Part shown: in pieces, positions 1 to 5,600 of the stretch
Layout of the letters: each line of letters starts with the position of its first letter
How positions within the stretch are numbered: the stretch's first letter is position 1
NCBI GenBank assembly: GCA_021767245.1
Contig: JAASTO010000066.1
Location: forward strand, 1 to 12,049
DNA: 12,049 nt
Origin: Balneolaceae bacterium
Lineage (GTDB): Bacteria > Bacteroidota > Rhodothermia > Balneolales > Balneolaceae
Direction: 5' to 3'
The notes under the pieces: model-generated
What the model was told of the DNA's origin: nothing
Databases searched by the model: none
The model's input: the letters and a program-made list of their open reading frames with translations, nothing else
Program-made: the position numbers and the translations under genes

Positions 1-35
1 AATAGTAAAAAAACTGTAAGGAATGACTCCTAAAC

Positions 36-56
36 GGCTCTTACTAAGTAAAAGCC
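36..56. repeat. Hairpin just upstream of the RAYT start codon
   Basis: GGCTCTTAC (36-44) pairs with GTAAAAGCC (48-56): eight of nine positions pair around a TAA loop, with one C-A mismatch. It ends 6 bases before the ATG of the RAYT gene, so it could hide the start region in the mRNA or be a recognition hairpin for the encoded enzyme. RAYT genes are known to be flanked by their own target palindromes. Which role applies here is inference. Confidence 0.5.
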
Positions 57-62
57 AAAATA

Positions 63-599
63 ATGGGACGAAGTCGCTATAAAATTCACGAAAAACACTA
101 TCCATATTTTCTCACAAGCACCATAGTGGAAGGTCTTCCGCTATTTATGAATCCCTTTATCACAAAGATCGTTTTAGACGCATTATGCTATCTTCAAAAC
201 GAGAACGGAGTCAAATTGTATGGATATGTCATAATGCCCAATCACATGCATCTTATTGCAGAGGATGAATCAATATCTGAAAAATTACGAGCGTTTAAAT
301 CATTCACCGGTAGAACTATCATTGATTACTTACTAAGTAATAACAGTAAAGTTTTGTTGAATGAATTGAAGTCAAAGAAACTAAAAAATCATCGGGACAG
401 TGAATATCAGGTTTGGCAGGAAGGTCTTCACTCCAAAATAATATTTTCTACCAAGATGATGCAGCAAAAAATGGATTACATACATTTTAATCCCGTGAAA
501 GCCGGTTTTGTTGAAAGTCCTGTTTATTGGCGGCTTTCTTCTGCTGTTAATTATGAGGGTGGAAGTGGTATAATTCCTGTCACTTTATTTTCGGGATGA
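63..599 (+). CDS. REP-associated tyrosine transposase (RAYT, Y1/HUH family)
   Basis: The 178-residue protein belongs to the Y1 transposase superfamily (IS200-like fold), in the RAYT branch that nicks and joins single-stranded DNA at palindromic REP sequences. The HUH metal-binding motif is visible as MPNHMHLI (His61 and His63). The family block YIHFNPVKAGFV follows, with the probable nucleophile Tyr139. The segment around residues 117-123 (VWQEGLH) also fits the RAYT pattern. Length is normal for the family, so the gene looks intact. The ATG at 63 puts the typical RAYT opening (basic residues, then YFLTST) at the N terminus, and no Shine-Dalgarno is seen. RAYTs are usually single-copy, domesticated genes that do not move themselves. 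Palindromes lie on both sides (36-56 and 681-1150), as expected for an active RAYT/REP pair. Family assignment is firm; activity is inferred. Confidence 0.93.
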   Translation: MGRSRYKIHEKHYPYFLTSTIVEGLPLFMNPFITKIVLDALCYLQNENGVKLYGYVIMPNHMHLIAEDESISEKLRAFKSFTGRTIIDYLLSNNSKVLLNELKSKKLKNHRDSEYQVWQEGLHSKIIFSTKMMQQKMDYIHFNPVKAGFVESPVYWRLSSAVNYEGGSGIIPVTLFSG

Positions 600-680
600 T
601 TTGTGTGGATGTTGTATACTTTTAAGTTGTTTTGGAATAGAATTGTAGTGCCTTATATACGGTTGTTAATATGGTTGCCT

Positions 681-742
681 TAACTCAGCAGGTTGAGGCA
701 GAGCCTCAATAGGGCATTCCGCAGCGGAGCGGCGGAACGAGG
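681..742. repeat. REP-like palindromic element, copy 1
   Basis: This 62-bp element recurs at 1024-1085 with eight substitutions, all transitions. It holds two hairpins. The first is a perfect 7-bp stem TTGAGGC (693-699) with GCCTCAA (703-709) around AGA. The second is TTCCGC (717-722) with GCGGAA (732-737) around a 9-base loop; this loop contains an alternative short stem CCGC-A-GCGG (719-727). A pair of adjacent GC-rich hairpins downstream of a RAYT gene is the usual form of REP/BIME units. It lies about 80 bp after the RAYT stop codon. Confidence 0.75.
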
Positions 743-750
743 TTAAAGGG

Positions 751-802
751 CGCAGTGGTTATGCTTAGCGTAATCTGCGTCTTCTTTGCTTTCTTTGCGG
801 TT
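751..802. repeat. Imperfect hairpin and three tandem 9-mers
   Basis: CGCAG (751-755) pairs with CTGCG (775-779), with smaller inner matches, giving a bulged hairpin. It runs directly into three degenerate 9-base units, TGCGTCTTC (776-784), TTTGCTTTC (785-793) and TTTGCGGTT (794-802). No reading frame here looks coding. It appears to be another short intergenic repeat, different in sequence from the flanking REP-like units. Confidence 0.4.
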
Positions 803-812
803 AGATCAAACG

Positions 813-877
813 ATCCATCACCCCGTTCTCTCTATACAATAGATCGAATTAGAAGAGTACTGAACGGAATGATGGAT
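813..877. repeat. Inverted repeat, 16-bp arms
   Basis: ATCCATCACCCCGTTC (813-828) and GAACGGAATGATGGAT (862-877) are complementary at 14 of 16 positions, separated by 33 bases. No T-run follows either arm, so a terminator is unlikely. It belongs to the palindrome-rich stretch behind the RAYT gene. Confidence 0.55.
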
Positions 878-918
878 TTAGCTTTGGCTGTTTATGTCAG
901 TCCATCAATCTTTAACCG

Positions 919-954
919 GTCATCCTGATCCGCCAGCCGGCTGATCTGAATGAC
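919..954. repeat. 36-bp imperfect palindrome (second REP-like family)
   Basis: Folding at its centre pairs 14 of 18 positions, starting with GTCAT (919-923) against ATGAC (950-954). The left arm, CATCCTGATCCGCCA (921-935), recurs as TATCCTAATCCGCCA at 1006-1020 (13 of 15 identical), immediately before REP-like copy 2. The right end, GAATGACTCCT (948-958), also occurs exactly at 21-31, upstream of the RAYT gene. These links suggest one repeat system around the RAYT. Confidence 0.55.
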
Positions 955-1023
955 TCCTTGGTGGGTACTTTGATCTCACTCCGAAGCATTGTGGCCGGCA
1001 TGGGGTATCCTAATCCGCCATCC

Positions 1024-1085
1024 TGACTCAGTAGGTTGAAGCAGAGCCTCAGTAAGGCATTCCGCAGCGGAGTGGTGGAACGAGA
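1024..1085. repeat. REP-like palindromic element, copy 2
   Basis: This direct-orientation copy of 681-742 has 54 of 62 bases identical. The first stem is weakened here (TTGAAGC against GCCTCAG), and the second has changed at two positions of its right arm and loop. All differences are transitions, a pattern of ordinary mutational decay rather than of independent origin. The two copies are about 280 bp apart in the same orientation. Confidence 0.75.
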
Positions 1086-1110
1086 AGGAAAAAATTGATC
1101 AGGAGAGATT

Positions 1111-1150
1111 CCCTCTTTGAAGAGGGACCGGCATTGAGCGTCAGCTCAAT
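1111..1150. repeat. Two adjacent perfect hairpins
   Basis: CCCTCTT (1111-1117) pairs with AAGAGGG (1120-1126) around TG, then ATTGAGC (1133-1139) pairs with GCTCAAT (1144-1150) around GTCA. Each stem is seven perfect base pairs. They lie just past the 3' end of the minus-strand membrane-protein gene (stop at 1167). Read on the minus strand they could slow transcription there, but no clear U-run follows. They may equally be another palindromic repeat unit of the RAYT region. Confidence 0.5.
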
Positions 1151-1166
1151 GACAGGGGGATGTGAG

Positions 1167-1556
1167 TCAGGCCACAGATTCCTGTTTAGTGTACACCAGA
1201 TATGCCAGATAAACCCCGATGAGATGAAGCGTGATCACCCCGAAAAAATAAAAAGCAGGTTCTGTTTGATGGGAATTAGCGATCTCAATACCTCGCCAGA
1301 TAAGTATAATAAATCCAAATAATAGGGCGTAGCGTTGACTATTGGTTTTTAGAACCGTGAGAACAAGCATGGTCGCCAGCCAGGTGCTGGTTAAGACAGA
1401 AGCGAGTATCACATACATCCATACATCAGCCGGTAGGTGAGAAATTCCGTAAAAATTAAACTCAACCCGATGATAAAAGGTGATGATCAGTCGGGCAAAC
1501 CCCTCAAAAAAAAGGATTCCAAAAAACCCGGAAATGAGGGTGATGATGGCTTTCAT
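1167..1556 (-). CDS. Small multi-pass membrane protein, unknown function
   Basis: This 129-residue protein is not one I recognise. Four hydrophobic segments are visible, at about residues 3-27, 45-69, 77-90 and 100-122. They are separated by short polar stretches, and the C terminus is short and polar (YTKQESVA). A four-helix inner-membrane protein is the natural reading. Charged residues are few, with no conserved metal or catalytic motif apparent. The ATG at 1556 opens directly onto the first hydrophobic segment, which supports the start; no Shine-Dalgarno is visible. Neighbours are unrelated: palindromic repeats lie on its 3' side and a fold-back element on its 5' side, so it is probably transcribed alone. 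An overlapping plus-strand frame at 1095-1322 lacks such structure and is rejected. Confidence 0.75.
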   Translation of the reverse strand: MKAIITLISGFFGILFFEGFARLIITFYHRVEFNFYGISHLPADVWMYVILASVLTSTWLATMLVLTVLKTNSQRYALLFGFIILIWRGIEIANSHQTEPAFYFFGVITLHLIGVYLAYLVYTKQESVA

Positions 1557-1618
1557 TGAACGTATTTTCGGTGTGATTTGTAGTATCTTGATATAACTCT
1601 ATTAGTAGATGCATTCAC

Positions 1619-1832
1619 TTACTTTTGGCTTGACCCAAAAGTAACAAAAAGTCAAGGCTGTGAAAAAAGATCTAAAGCTGACTTCATTTCGCTAAAAGAA
1701 ATCAATGCTCCGTCTCTGGGTTTGCATGAAAGTTAAACACCATGCAGTATGATTTCTTTCTTAACGCTGCATTTCGTCATCTTTTTAACGCTCTTTTTTC
1801 AAAGGCCGGATTATTACCAGTACTTTTTGTTA
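1619..1832. repeat. Long imperfect fold-back (MITE-like) element
   Basis: The region between the membrane-protein gene and nei (1557-1908) has no credible gene but folds back on itself. Matching arms from outside in are TAACAAAAAGT (1642-1652) with ACTTTTTGTTA (1822-1832), TGAAAAAAGA (1661-1670) with TCTTTTTTCA (1792-1801), AAAGAAATCA (1695-1704) with TGATTTCTTT (1750-1759), and TGCATG (1723-1728) with CATGCA (1741-1746). All are perfect and centred near 1727-1737. A separate 10-bp hairpin, TTACTTTTGG (1619-1628) with CCAAAAGTAA (1635-1644), sits at the left edge. No ORF or T-run terminator fits. It resembles non-autonomous palindromic elements, but I cannot name the family. Confidence 0.6.
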
Positions 1833-1908
1833 TTGTTCTGCAATAAGCTATGTATCATAATGAACTTCATTTAAACTATTAACTATTAACCAATAACCAT
1901 AGTAAAAT

Positions 1909-2733
1909 ATGCCAGAAGGACCGGAAATTTGGAGAGCAGCCGATAAGATTAGTCAGGCCGTTGCAGGAGAGGAGATCATTGATCTGTTTTTTGCATTCGA
2001 TGAACTCAAACCATTTGAAGATTCATTGAAAGGAATAAAGATCACCTCAGTCACGCCACGAGGCAAAGCTATTATTACGGCTTTTGATAATGACTTGAAT
2101 CTCTATTCACATAATCAGCTGTACGGAAAGTGGCTGATCAGTAAAACGCCGGAAGAACCGGACACCAACAGATCTTTGAGGGTCGCCATCAGAACGGCAA
2201 AAGGATCTGCTTTTTTATACTCGGCCTCTGAGGTTGAAATGCTGAAAGATGCCGAAGTCAGTGAGCATCCCTACATCAAAAAACTGGGTCCGGATGTCGT
2301 ACATCCTGAAACGACATACGAGCAAGTTCTGCAACGATACAAAGACGATAATTTCAAGAATCGAAAATTAGCTACGCTTCTGCTTGATCAGGGGTTTTTG
2401 AGTGGGGTTGGAAACTATCTGCGAAGTGAGATCTTATTTTGTGCCAAAGTGGATCCGGACTATCGGCCGAAGGATTGTACTGATGAACAAATCGAGGCAC
2501 TGGCTCACTATTCCGTGGAGCTTTCACGACGTTCTTATAAAACCGGTGGGATCACAACTGAACCCGAACTGGTTGAAGCCCTGAAGCGGGAGGGAAGCTC
2601 TCGTAAGCAATATCGACACTATGCATATGGCCGGACCGGAAAACCCTGCTACAAATGCGGAAAGGAGATCGTTGAAATGAAAACCGGGGGAAGAAAGATC
2701 TACTACTGTGAAAACAGACAGAAGTCCGGCTAA
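1909..2733 (+). CDS. nei: Endonuclease VIII-type DNA glycosylase/AP lyase (Nei)
   Basis: This 274-residue Fpg/Nei-family protein excises oxidised pyrimidines from DNA and cleaves the abasic strand (base-excision repair). The N terminus PEGPEIWRAAD has the Pro2 nucleophile and Glu3, and Lys53 lies in PRGKAI. SHNQLYGKW and LYSASEVEML match Nei rather than Fpg (MutM). The helix-two-turn-helix is LLLDQGFLSGVGNYLRSE, about residues 157-174. The C-terminal zinc finger has Cys247, Cys250 and Cys267 and the DNA-contacting Arg262 in TGGRK, but the expected fourth cysteine is Arg270 (YYCENRQ). Length matches the family, so this is not a truncation. The ATG is fixed because Pro2 must follow Met1. No Shine-Dalgarno is seen. 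It precedes the DUF4920 gene by 87 bp, a gap filled by nested inverted repeats, so co-transcription is uncertain. Confidence 0.93.
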   Translation: MPEGPEIWRAADKISQAVAGEEIIDLFFAFDELKPFEDSLKGIKITSVTPRGKAIITAFDNDLNLYSHNQLYGKWLISKTPEEPDTNRSLRVAIRTAKGSAFLYSASEVEMLKDAEVSEHPYIKKLGPDVVHPETTYEQVLQRYKDDNFKNRKLATLLLDQGFLSGVGNYLRSEILFCAKVDPDYRPKDCTDEQIEALAHYSVELSRRSYKTGGITTEPELVEALKREGSSRKQYRHYAYGRTGKPCYKCGKEIVEMKTGGRKIYYCENRQKSG

Positions 2734-2749
2734 TAATTCCAAAAATAAG

Positions 2750-2820
2750 AGGATATCGGATGAGATTTACCCAAACTTATTTGTATGTTTGGGCTCCCTC
2801 AAAATCAAACATGATATCCT
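2750..2820 (+). promoter_or_regulatory. Nested inverted repeats in the DUF4920 leader
   Basis: AGGATATC (2750-2757) is complementary to GATATCCT (2813-2820), and inside lies CCCAAAC (2770-2776) with GTTTGGG (2787-2793). The outer right arm ends on the base just before the ATG at 2821, so the folded RNA would place the start codon against a helix. The inner stem could also end nei transcripts, but no U-run follows. A translational control element is possible; no known riboswitch class is recognised. Confidence 0.4.
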
Positions 2821-3312
2821 ATGAAAACGTTATTGATCGCTGTATGTACTCTTTTTATCTCAACCGGTGTTATGGCTCAGGATGCTGAAGTCATTCGTTT
2901 ATCTGAACCGGTTCAACAAACAGATGCCTATGAAGTATTCGGGGCTGAAGTTGATACGTGGGATACCGCTATAGAACTCAGTGAACTGATCAATGCTCCC
3001 GAAGATTTCACAGATAAAGTGATCACGATAGAAACTGAGATCGCCGAAGTGTGCGAGAAGAAGGGGTGCTTTTTTGTGGCCAATGCCGGCAGTGAATCTG
3101 CTCGTATTACCTTTAAGGATTATGGGTTTTTTATTCCTACCGATTCTAAAGGAAAGACGGTAAAACTGATCGGTAATTTTGAGGTCAAGGAACTGACTGA
3201 AGAAGAAGCCAAACACTATGCTGAAGATGCCGGACAGGATCCTGATAAGATCACAGGACCGCAGAAGGAATATTCTATTGTGGCTACCTCCGTTCTTGTT
3301 CCTAAGTCATAG
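2821..3312 (+). CDS. Exported DUF4920-domain protein
   Basis: This 163-residue protein starts with a clear signal peptide: MK, a hydrophobic core and cleavage probably after MA-19 (VMA/Q). There is no lipobox cysteine, so it should be a soluble periplasmic protein. The mature part matches DUF4920, a small beta-rich family common in Bacteroidota. The hallmark segment is CEKKGCFF (Cys78 and Cys83), followed by ITFKDYGFFIP (about residues 96-106) and a GKTVKLIGNF strand. The cysteine pair could form a disulfide or bind metal; the family's biochemical role is unknown to me. The C-terminal third is acidic (TEEEAKHYAEDAGQD) before a final strand. The ATG follows directly on a palindromic leader. 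A metallopeptidase gene starts 52 bp downstream on the same strand, so the two may share a transcript. Confidence 0.88.
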   Translation: MKTLLIAVCTLFISTGVMAQDAEVIRLSEPVQQTDAYEVFGAEVDTWDTAIELSELINAPEDFTDKVITIETEIAEVCEKKGCFFVANAGSESARITFKDYGFFIPTDSKGKTVKLIGNFEVKELTEEEAKHYAEDAGQDPDKITGPQKEYSIVATSVLVPKS

Positions 3313-3364
3313 CTTAACTATCTGAAACCAAGAGAAACTTAATTTATAAAACGATAATCTATTC

Positions 3365-3856
3365 ATGCCAGAGAACGATTTTTTAAACGCTGAACCGACC
3401 GTACATTCAACCAAACAACTCATGGAATCGCCCGAGGTGGAAGCCATTGCCAAGAAGGTGATCGAGAAGCATAAGATGGAATTTGGTCCGGCTGAGATCG
3501 GGTATTTTCTTGTGTACCCGAACTTATCCAAGCAGCGGGCAGCTAAATGCATGAAAGCAAGTCGCGAAGTGAAGCATTATTCCGGTAATGATTATCTGAT
3601 CGAGATTTCAGGGGAGCTTTGGGATATGCTGGATAATGATACCAAGGAAATGATGCTGTATCATGAGCTCCTGCATGTAGATCCGACGTTCAAATCCAAA
3701 ACCCAGGAATGGAAGATGACGATCCGTAAGCCGGATTTTGCGGATTTCTACACCATCAACGACAAGTACGGCAACGAGTGGTACAAGACCATTCAGGCCA
3801 CGGCTTCATCCCTCTACGATCTGGATCCAAAACAGGAGAGTAAAGTCAAACTGTAA
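3365..3856 (+). CDS. Putative zinc metallopeptidase (HExxH, phage-type fold)
   Basis: The 163-residue cytoplasmic protein carries MLYHELLHVD, an HExxH zinc motif with His100, Glu101 and His104. A downstream block, KPDFADFYTINDKYGNEW (about residues 122-139), resembles the D-x-x-(D/E)-F...YG segment of the 'putative metallopeptidase' family often found in phage genomes (PhageMetallopep). An acidic residue there (Asp124 or Asp127) is a candidate third ligand. There is no signal peptide or membrane segment. An N-terminal helix (residues 17-36) is followed by a strand with YFLVYPNL. The natural substrate is unknown. No other phage genes are nearby, so despite the family name this looks like a resident chromosomal gene. 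Its stop codon is only 4 bp from the left heptamer array of the S23 cassette, suggesting the cassette landed immediately behind it. Confidence 0.78.
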   Translation: MPENDFLNAEPTVHSTKQLMESPEVEAIAKKVIEKHKMEFGPAEIGYFLVYPNLSKQRAAKCMKASREVKHYSGNDYLIEISGELWDMLDNDTKEMMLYHELLHVDPTFKSKTQEWKMTIRKPDFADFYTINDKYGNEWYKTIQATASSLYDLDPKQESKVKL

Positions 3857-3860
3857 GTTG

Positions 3861-3895
3861 GGTGCAAGGTTCAAGGTTTTAGGGACAAGATTTTG
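3861..3895. repeat. Left heptamer array bounding the S23 gene
   Basis: Five degenerate 7-base units run in register: GGTGCAA, GGTTCAA, GGTTTTA, GGGACAA, GATTTTG. The first 20 bases (3861-3880) are complementary at 16 of 20 positions to 5602-5621, beyond the other end of the S23 gene; the first eight and last eight positions match perfectly. The array therefore forms one end of an inverted pair. It lies 3 bases from the S23 stop codon and 4 from the metallopeptidase stop. Confidence 0.6.
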
Positions 3896-3898
3896 TAC

Positions 3899-4007
3899 CT
3901 ATTTCTTAAGGAGTGTTTGTAACATTTTTTGGACTTCTTCATTTAAAGAAAGAGAAGCGTCAAGAACTGCTTCATCCAATATTTTATTTTGATGAAGTAG
4001 TATTAAT
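3899..4007 (-). pseudogene. 3' fragment of the interrupted four-helix-bundle (S23) gene
   Basis: Read on the minus strand from the target duplication, this piece continues the frame of the 5' fragment beyond the insertion sequence. It gives LLHQNKILDE and then an amphipathic helix ending in MLQTLLKK and a TAG stop (3899-3901). The residues fit the last helix of the S23/TIGR02436 fold. It has no start codon of its own and is separated from its promoter by the IS, so it should be silent. The fragment includes one copy of the duplicated target (4001-4007). Confidence 0.85.
4001..4007. repeat. Target-site duplication, left copy
   Basis: TATTAAT at 4001-4007 is repeated exactly at 5281-5287, directly abutting the two ends of the insertion sequence. 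A duplication of this length lies within the range known for IS481 elements. Because the IS begins with TG and the right flank also reads TG, the duplicate could be counted as 9 bp, but 7 fits the terminal repeat alignment. Confidence 0.85.
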
Positions 4008-4035
4008 TGAAGTAGTCACGATGAAATCTGACAGT
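4008..4035. repeat. IS481 left terminal inverted repeat
   Basis: The 28-base end starts TGAAGTAGTCACG and finishes ATCTGACAGT. It pairs with 5253-5280 at 21 of 28 positions. The mismatches fall in the outer and middle parts and the ten innermost bases are perfect, as expected if the inner block is the transposase-binding site. Confidence 0.8.
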
Positions 4036-4085
4036 TTAGTTAGATTAGAGTAAGCAAAAACCTAATCACTAAACCCAGACTCACC

Positions 4086-5246
4086 ATGACTACACAAGAC
4101 AAAATAATCAAAACCAAGTTAGGATTACTACAGTTAGCTACGCATTTAAACAATGTGTCTCAAGCCTGTCGCACGATGGGATACTCCCGTGACAGTTACT
4201 ACCGGATCAAAGAGCTCTATGATACCGGAGGAGAGGCGGCCCTTCAGGAACTTTCCAGGCGCAAACCCAATCACAAGAACCGCGTAGATCCAGCCATTGA
4301 GGAGCAAGTGGTAGCTATCGCTGGGGAGTTTCCTGCCTATGGCCAGCAACGAGCCAGTAATGAATTGGGTAAGCGAGGTCTTACTATTTCTCCCGGAGGC
4401 GTGCGAAGCATTTGGCTGCGTCATGATCTGGAGACCTTTAAGAAACGGTTGACAGCTTTAGAGGCCAAAGTAGCCCAAGAAGGGATCATCTTAACCGAAG
4501 CTCAGTTGGTGGCCTTAGAGAAAGCAAAAGAGCAAAAAGTAGCTCGGGGAGAAATCGAGACCCATCACCCGGGATATTTGGGAGCTCAAGACACGTACTA
4601 TGTGGGCACCATTAAAGGCGTGGGACGCATCTACCAGCAAACCTATATCGATACGTATTGCAAAGTCGCTCAGGCGAAGCTATACACGGCTAAGGATGCT
4701 ATTACCGCTGCCGACCTGCTTAATGATAAGGTGCTTCCGATGTACGAGGAGCAGGGTATCCGCCTGTTGCGTATCCTCACCGACCGGGGCACTGAATACT
4801 GTGGCAAGCTCGAGAATCATCCGTTCCAGTTGTATTTGGATCTTGAGGACATCGACCACACGCGAACTAAAGCTAAATCCCCGCAGACCAATGGGATCTG
4901 TGAGCGATTCCACCGGACCATTCAGGAAGAGTTTTACTCGATCATATTCCGTAAGAAAGTTTTCCGGAGTATCGAGGAGCTACAGATCGAATTAGATGAG
5001 TGGATTAGCTGGTATAACACCGAGCGAACCCATTCAGGCAAGTATTGCTACGGCAAAACACCCTGGCAGACGTTGGAGGAAAGCAAACATTTAGCTTTGG
5101 AAAAACAGATCGACGAGTTACCTTGGCAGAACAGTAATCAGGAGGAAGAACAGGAAGATTCTCCCCTCGAATTACCTGCTGAAACTCAAAGCCAACAAGC
5201 GCCAAATTTGGACAAGATGAACCTGACAACAAAAACCACTTTCTAA
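4086..5246 (+). CDS. IS481-family DDE transposase
   Basis: This 386-residue enzyme cuts and joins the ends of its insertion sequence. An N-terminal winged helix-turn-helix region (about residues 8-60, with SQACRTMGYSRDSYYRIKELY) is followed by a linker. The rve/integrase core begins at GAQDTYYVGTIKGVG with Asp169, continues to LTDRGTEYCG with Asp233, and ends at NGICERFHRT with Glu273, which together give the DDE triad. RTHSGKYCYGKTPWQ is the usual closing motif. Past residue 340 is a polar, Glu/Gln-rich tail of about 45 residues with no recognised domain. No frameshift or stop interrupts it, so it should be functional. The ATG at 4086 follows the left inverted repeat by 50 bp. The stop lies 6 bp before the right repeat. 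It runs opposite to the S23 gene it interrupts. Confidence 0.94.
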   Translation: MTTQDKIIKTKLGLLQLATHLNNVSQACRTMGYSRDSYYRIKELYDTGGEAALQELSRRKPNHKNRVDPAIEEQVVAIAGEFPAYGQQRASNELGKRGLTISPGGVRSIWLRHDLETFKKRLTALEAKVAQEGIILTEAQLVALEKAKEQKVARGEIETHHPGYLGAQDTYYVGTIKGVGRIYQQTYIDTYCKVAQAKLYTAKDAITAADLLNDKVLPMYEEQGIRLLRILTDRGTEYCGKLENHPFQLYLDLEDIDHTRTKAKSPQTNGICERFHRTIQEEFYSIIFRKKVFRSIEELQIELDEWISWYNTERTHSGKYCYGKTPWQTLEESKHLALEKQIDELPWQNSNQEEEQEDSPLELPAETQSQQAPNLDKMNLTTKTTF

Positions 5247-5252
5247 CACGTG

Positions 5253-5280
5253 ACTGTCAGATCAAGTCGTGGCTATTACA
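5253..5280. repeat. IS481 right terminal inverted repeat
   Basis: It starts ACTGTCAGAT, the exact complement of the inner block of the left end, and finishes GGCTATTACA, giving the TGTA terminus seen in IS481 elements. The stop codon that ends the truncated S23 reading frame (5257-5259, minus strand) lies inside this repeat. Confidence 0.85.
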
Positions 5281-5287
5281 TATTAAT
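5281..5287. repeat. Target-site duplication, right copy
   Basis: TATTAAT here is identical to 4001-4007 and starts on the base after the right end of the IS. It overlaps the codons for Leu and Ile at which the S23 frame is broken. Confidence 0.85.
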
Positions 5288-5523
5288 TGTGTCTCTAATT
5301 CGAAACTTGACCCCAAGGATATCTGGAGAAACCGTTTAAAATCTTTTCGGCTGTCTCTGCTACTTCCCTCTGCAATATTTGAAGGTATAGATATTGAGGA
5401 ACGGACAATTTGATCTCTGTAGGTAAATTTCTCTGCATTAGGCAGCTTATTTACAACATTTGTTGTTTCACAAGCCAACTGCATACTTCTTTGCCATACA
5501 ATAAGTTTTTTAAAGTTTTTCAT
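5281..5523 (-). pseudogene. 5' fragment of a four-helix-bundle (S23/TIGR02436) gene, split by the IS
   Basis: This piece encodes the first 81 residues of a protein of the family named after the open reading frame in 23S rRNA intervening sequences; related proteins include the accessory protein Avd of diversity-generating retroelements. It opens MKNFKKLIVWQRSMQLA, has YRDQIVRSSISIPSNIAEG (about residues 35-53) and ends ...GSSFELETQLI, all characteristic. The frame then runs into the IS and stops at 5257, replacing the last helix with a few foreign residues. The ATG at 5523 is preferred to an in-frame one at 5571 because family members start with this basic segment. Joining to 3899-4003 gives an intact 114-residue protein. 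Its function in chromosomes is unknown; no rRNA is nearby. A short inverted repeat (AATTAGA 5544-5550, TCTAATT 5575-5581) lies in the leader. Confidence 0.88.
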
Positions 5524-5600
5524 AACTGATTTGTATTTATTGAAATTAGAATCAGTCAGTAAGAGCGACAAAAATCTAATTCCTTACAAAAATAGTTTTA

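Larger units (their letters stand above)
4008..5280 (+). mobile_element. Complete IS481-family insertion sequence (1273 bp)
   Basis: The element is defined by three agreeing signals. Terminal inverted repeats of 28 bp lie at 4008-4035 and 5253-5280, with 21 of 28 identical. Their inner 10 bases (ATCTGACAGT) are identical and the outer parts more diverged. A 7-bp direct repeat TATTAAT flanks it, and it holds one intact transposase gene (4086-5246) filling most of its length. The left end reads TGAAG and the right end, reverse-complemented, TGTAA; IS481 ends typically begin TGT. It is inserted in the last third of a four-helix-bundle gene, in the opposite orientation. The perfect duplication and clean host reading frame suggest a recent event. 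Confidence 0.92.

Noticed and set aside
600..1166. CRISPR array
   Set aside because: The repeated units are few, unequal in spacing and palindromic as REP elements; there are no regular spacers or cas genes.
1095..1322. 75-codon plus-strand frame
   Set aside because: It crosses the two hairpins at 1111-1150 and overlaps the better-supported minus-strand membrane protein; its product has no recognisable structure.
5524..5571. Upstream ATG at 5571 for the S23 gene
   Set aside because: Sixteen extra residues precede the conserved MKNFKKLIVWQ start and have no family counterpart; 5523 is the usual start.
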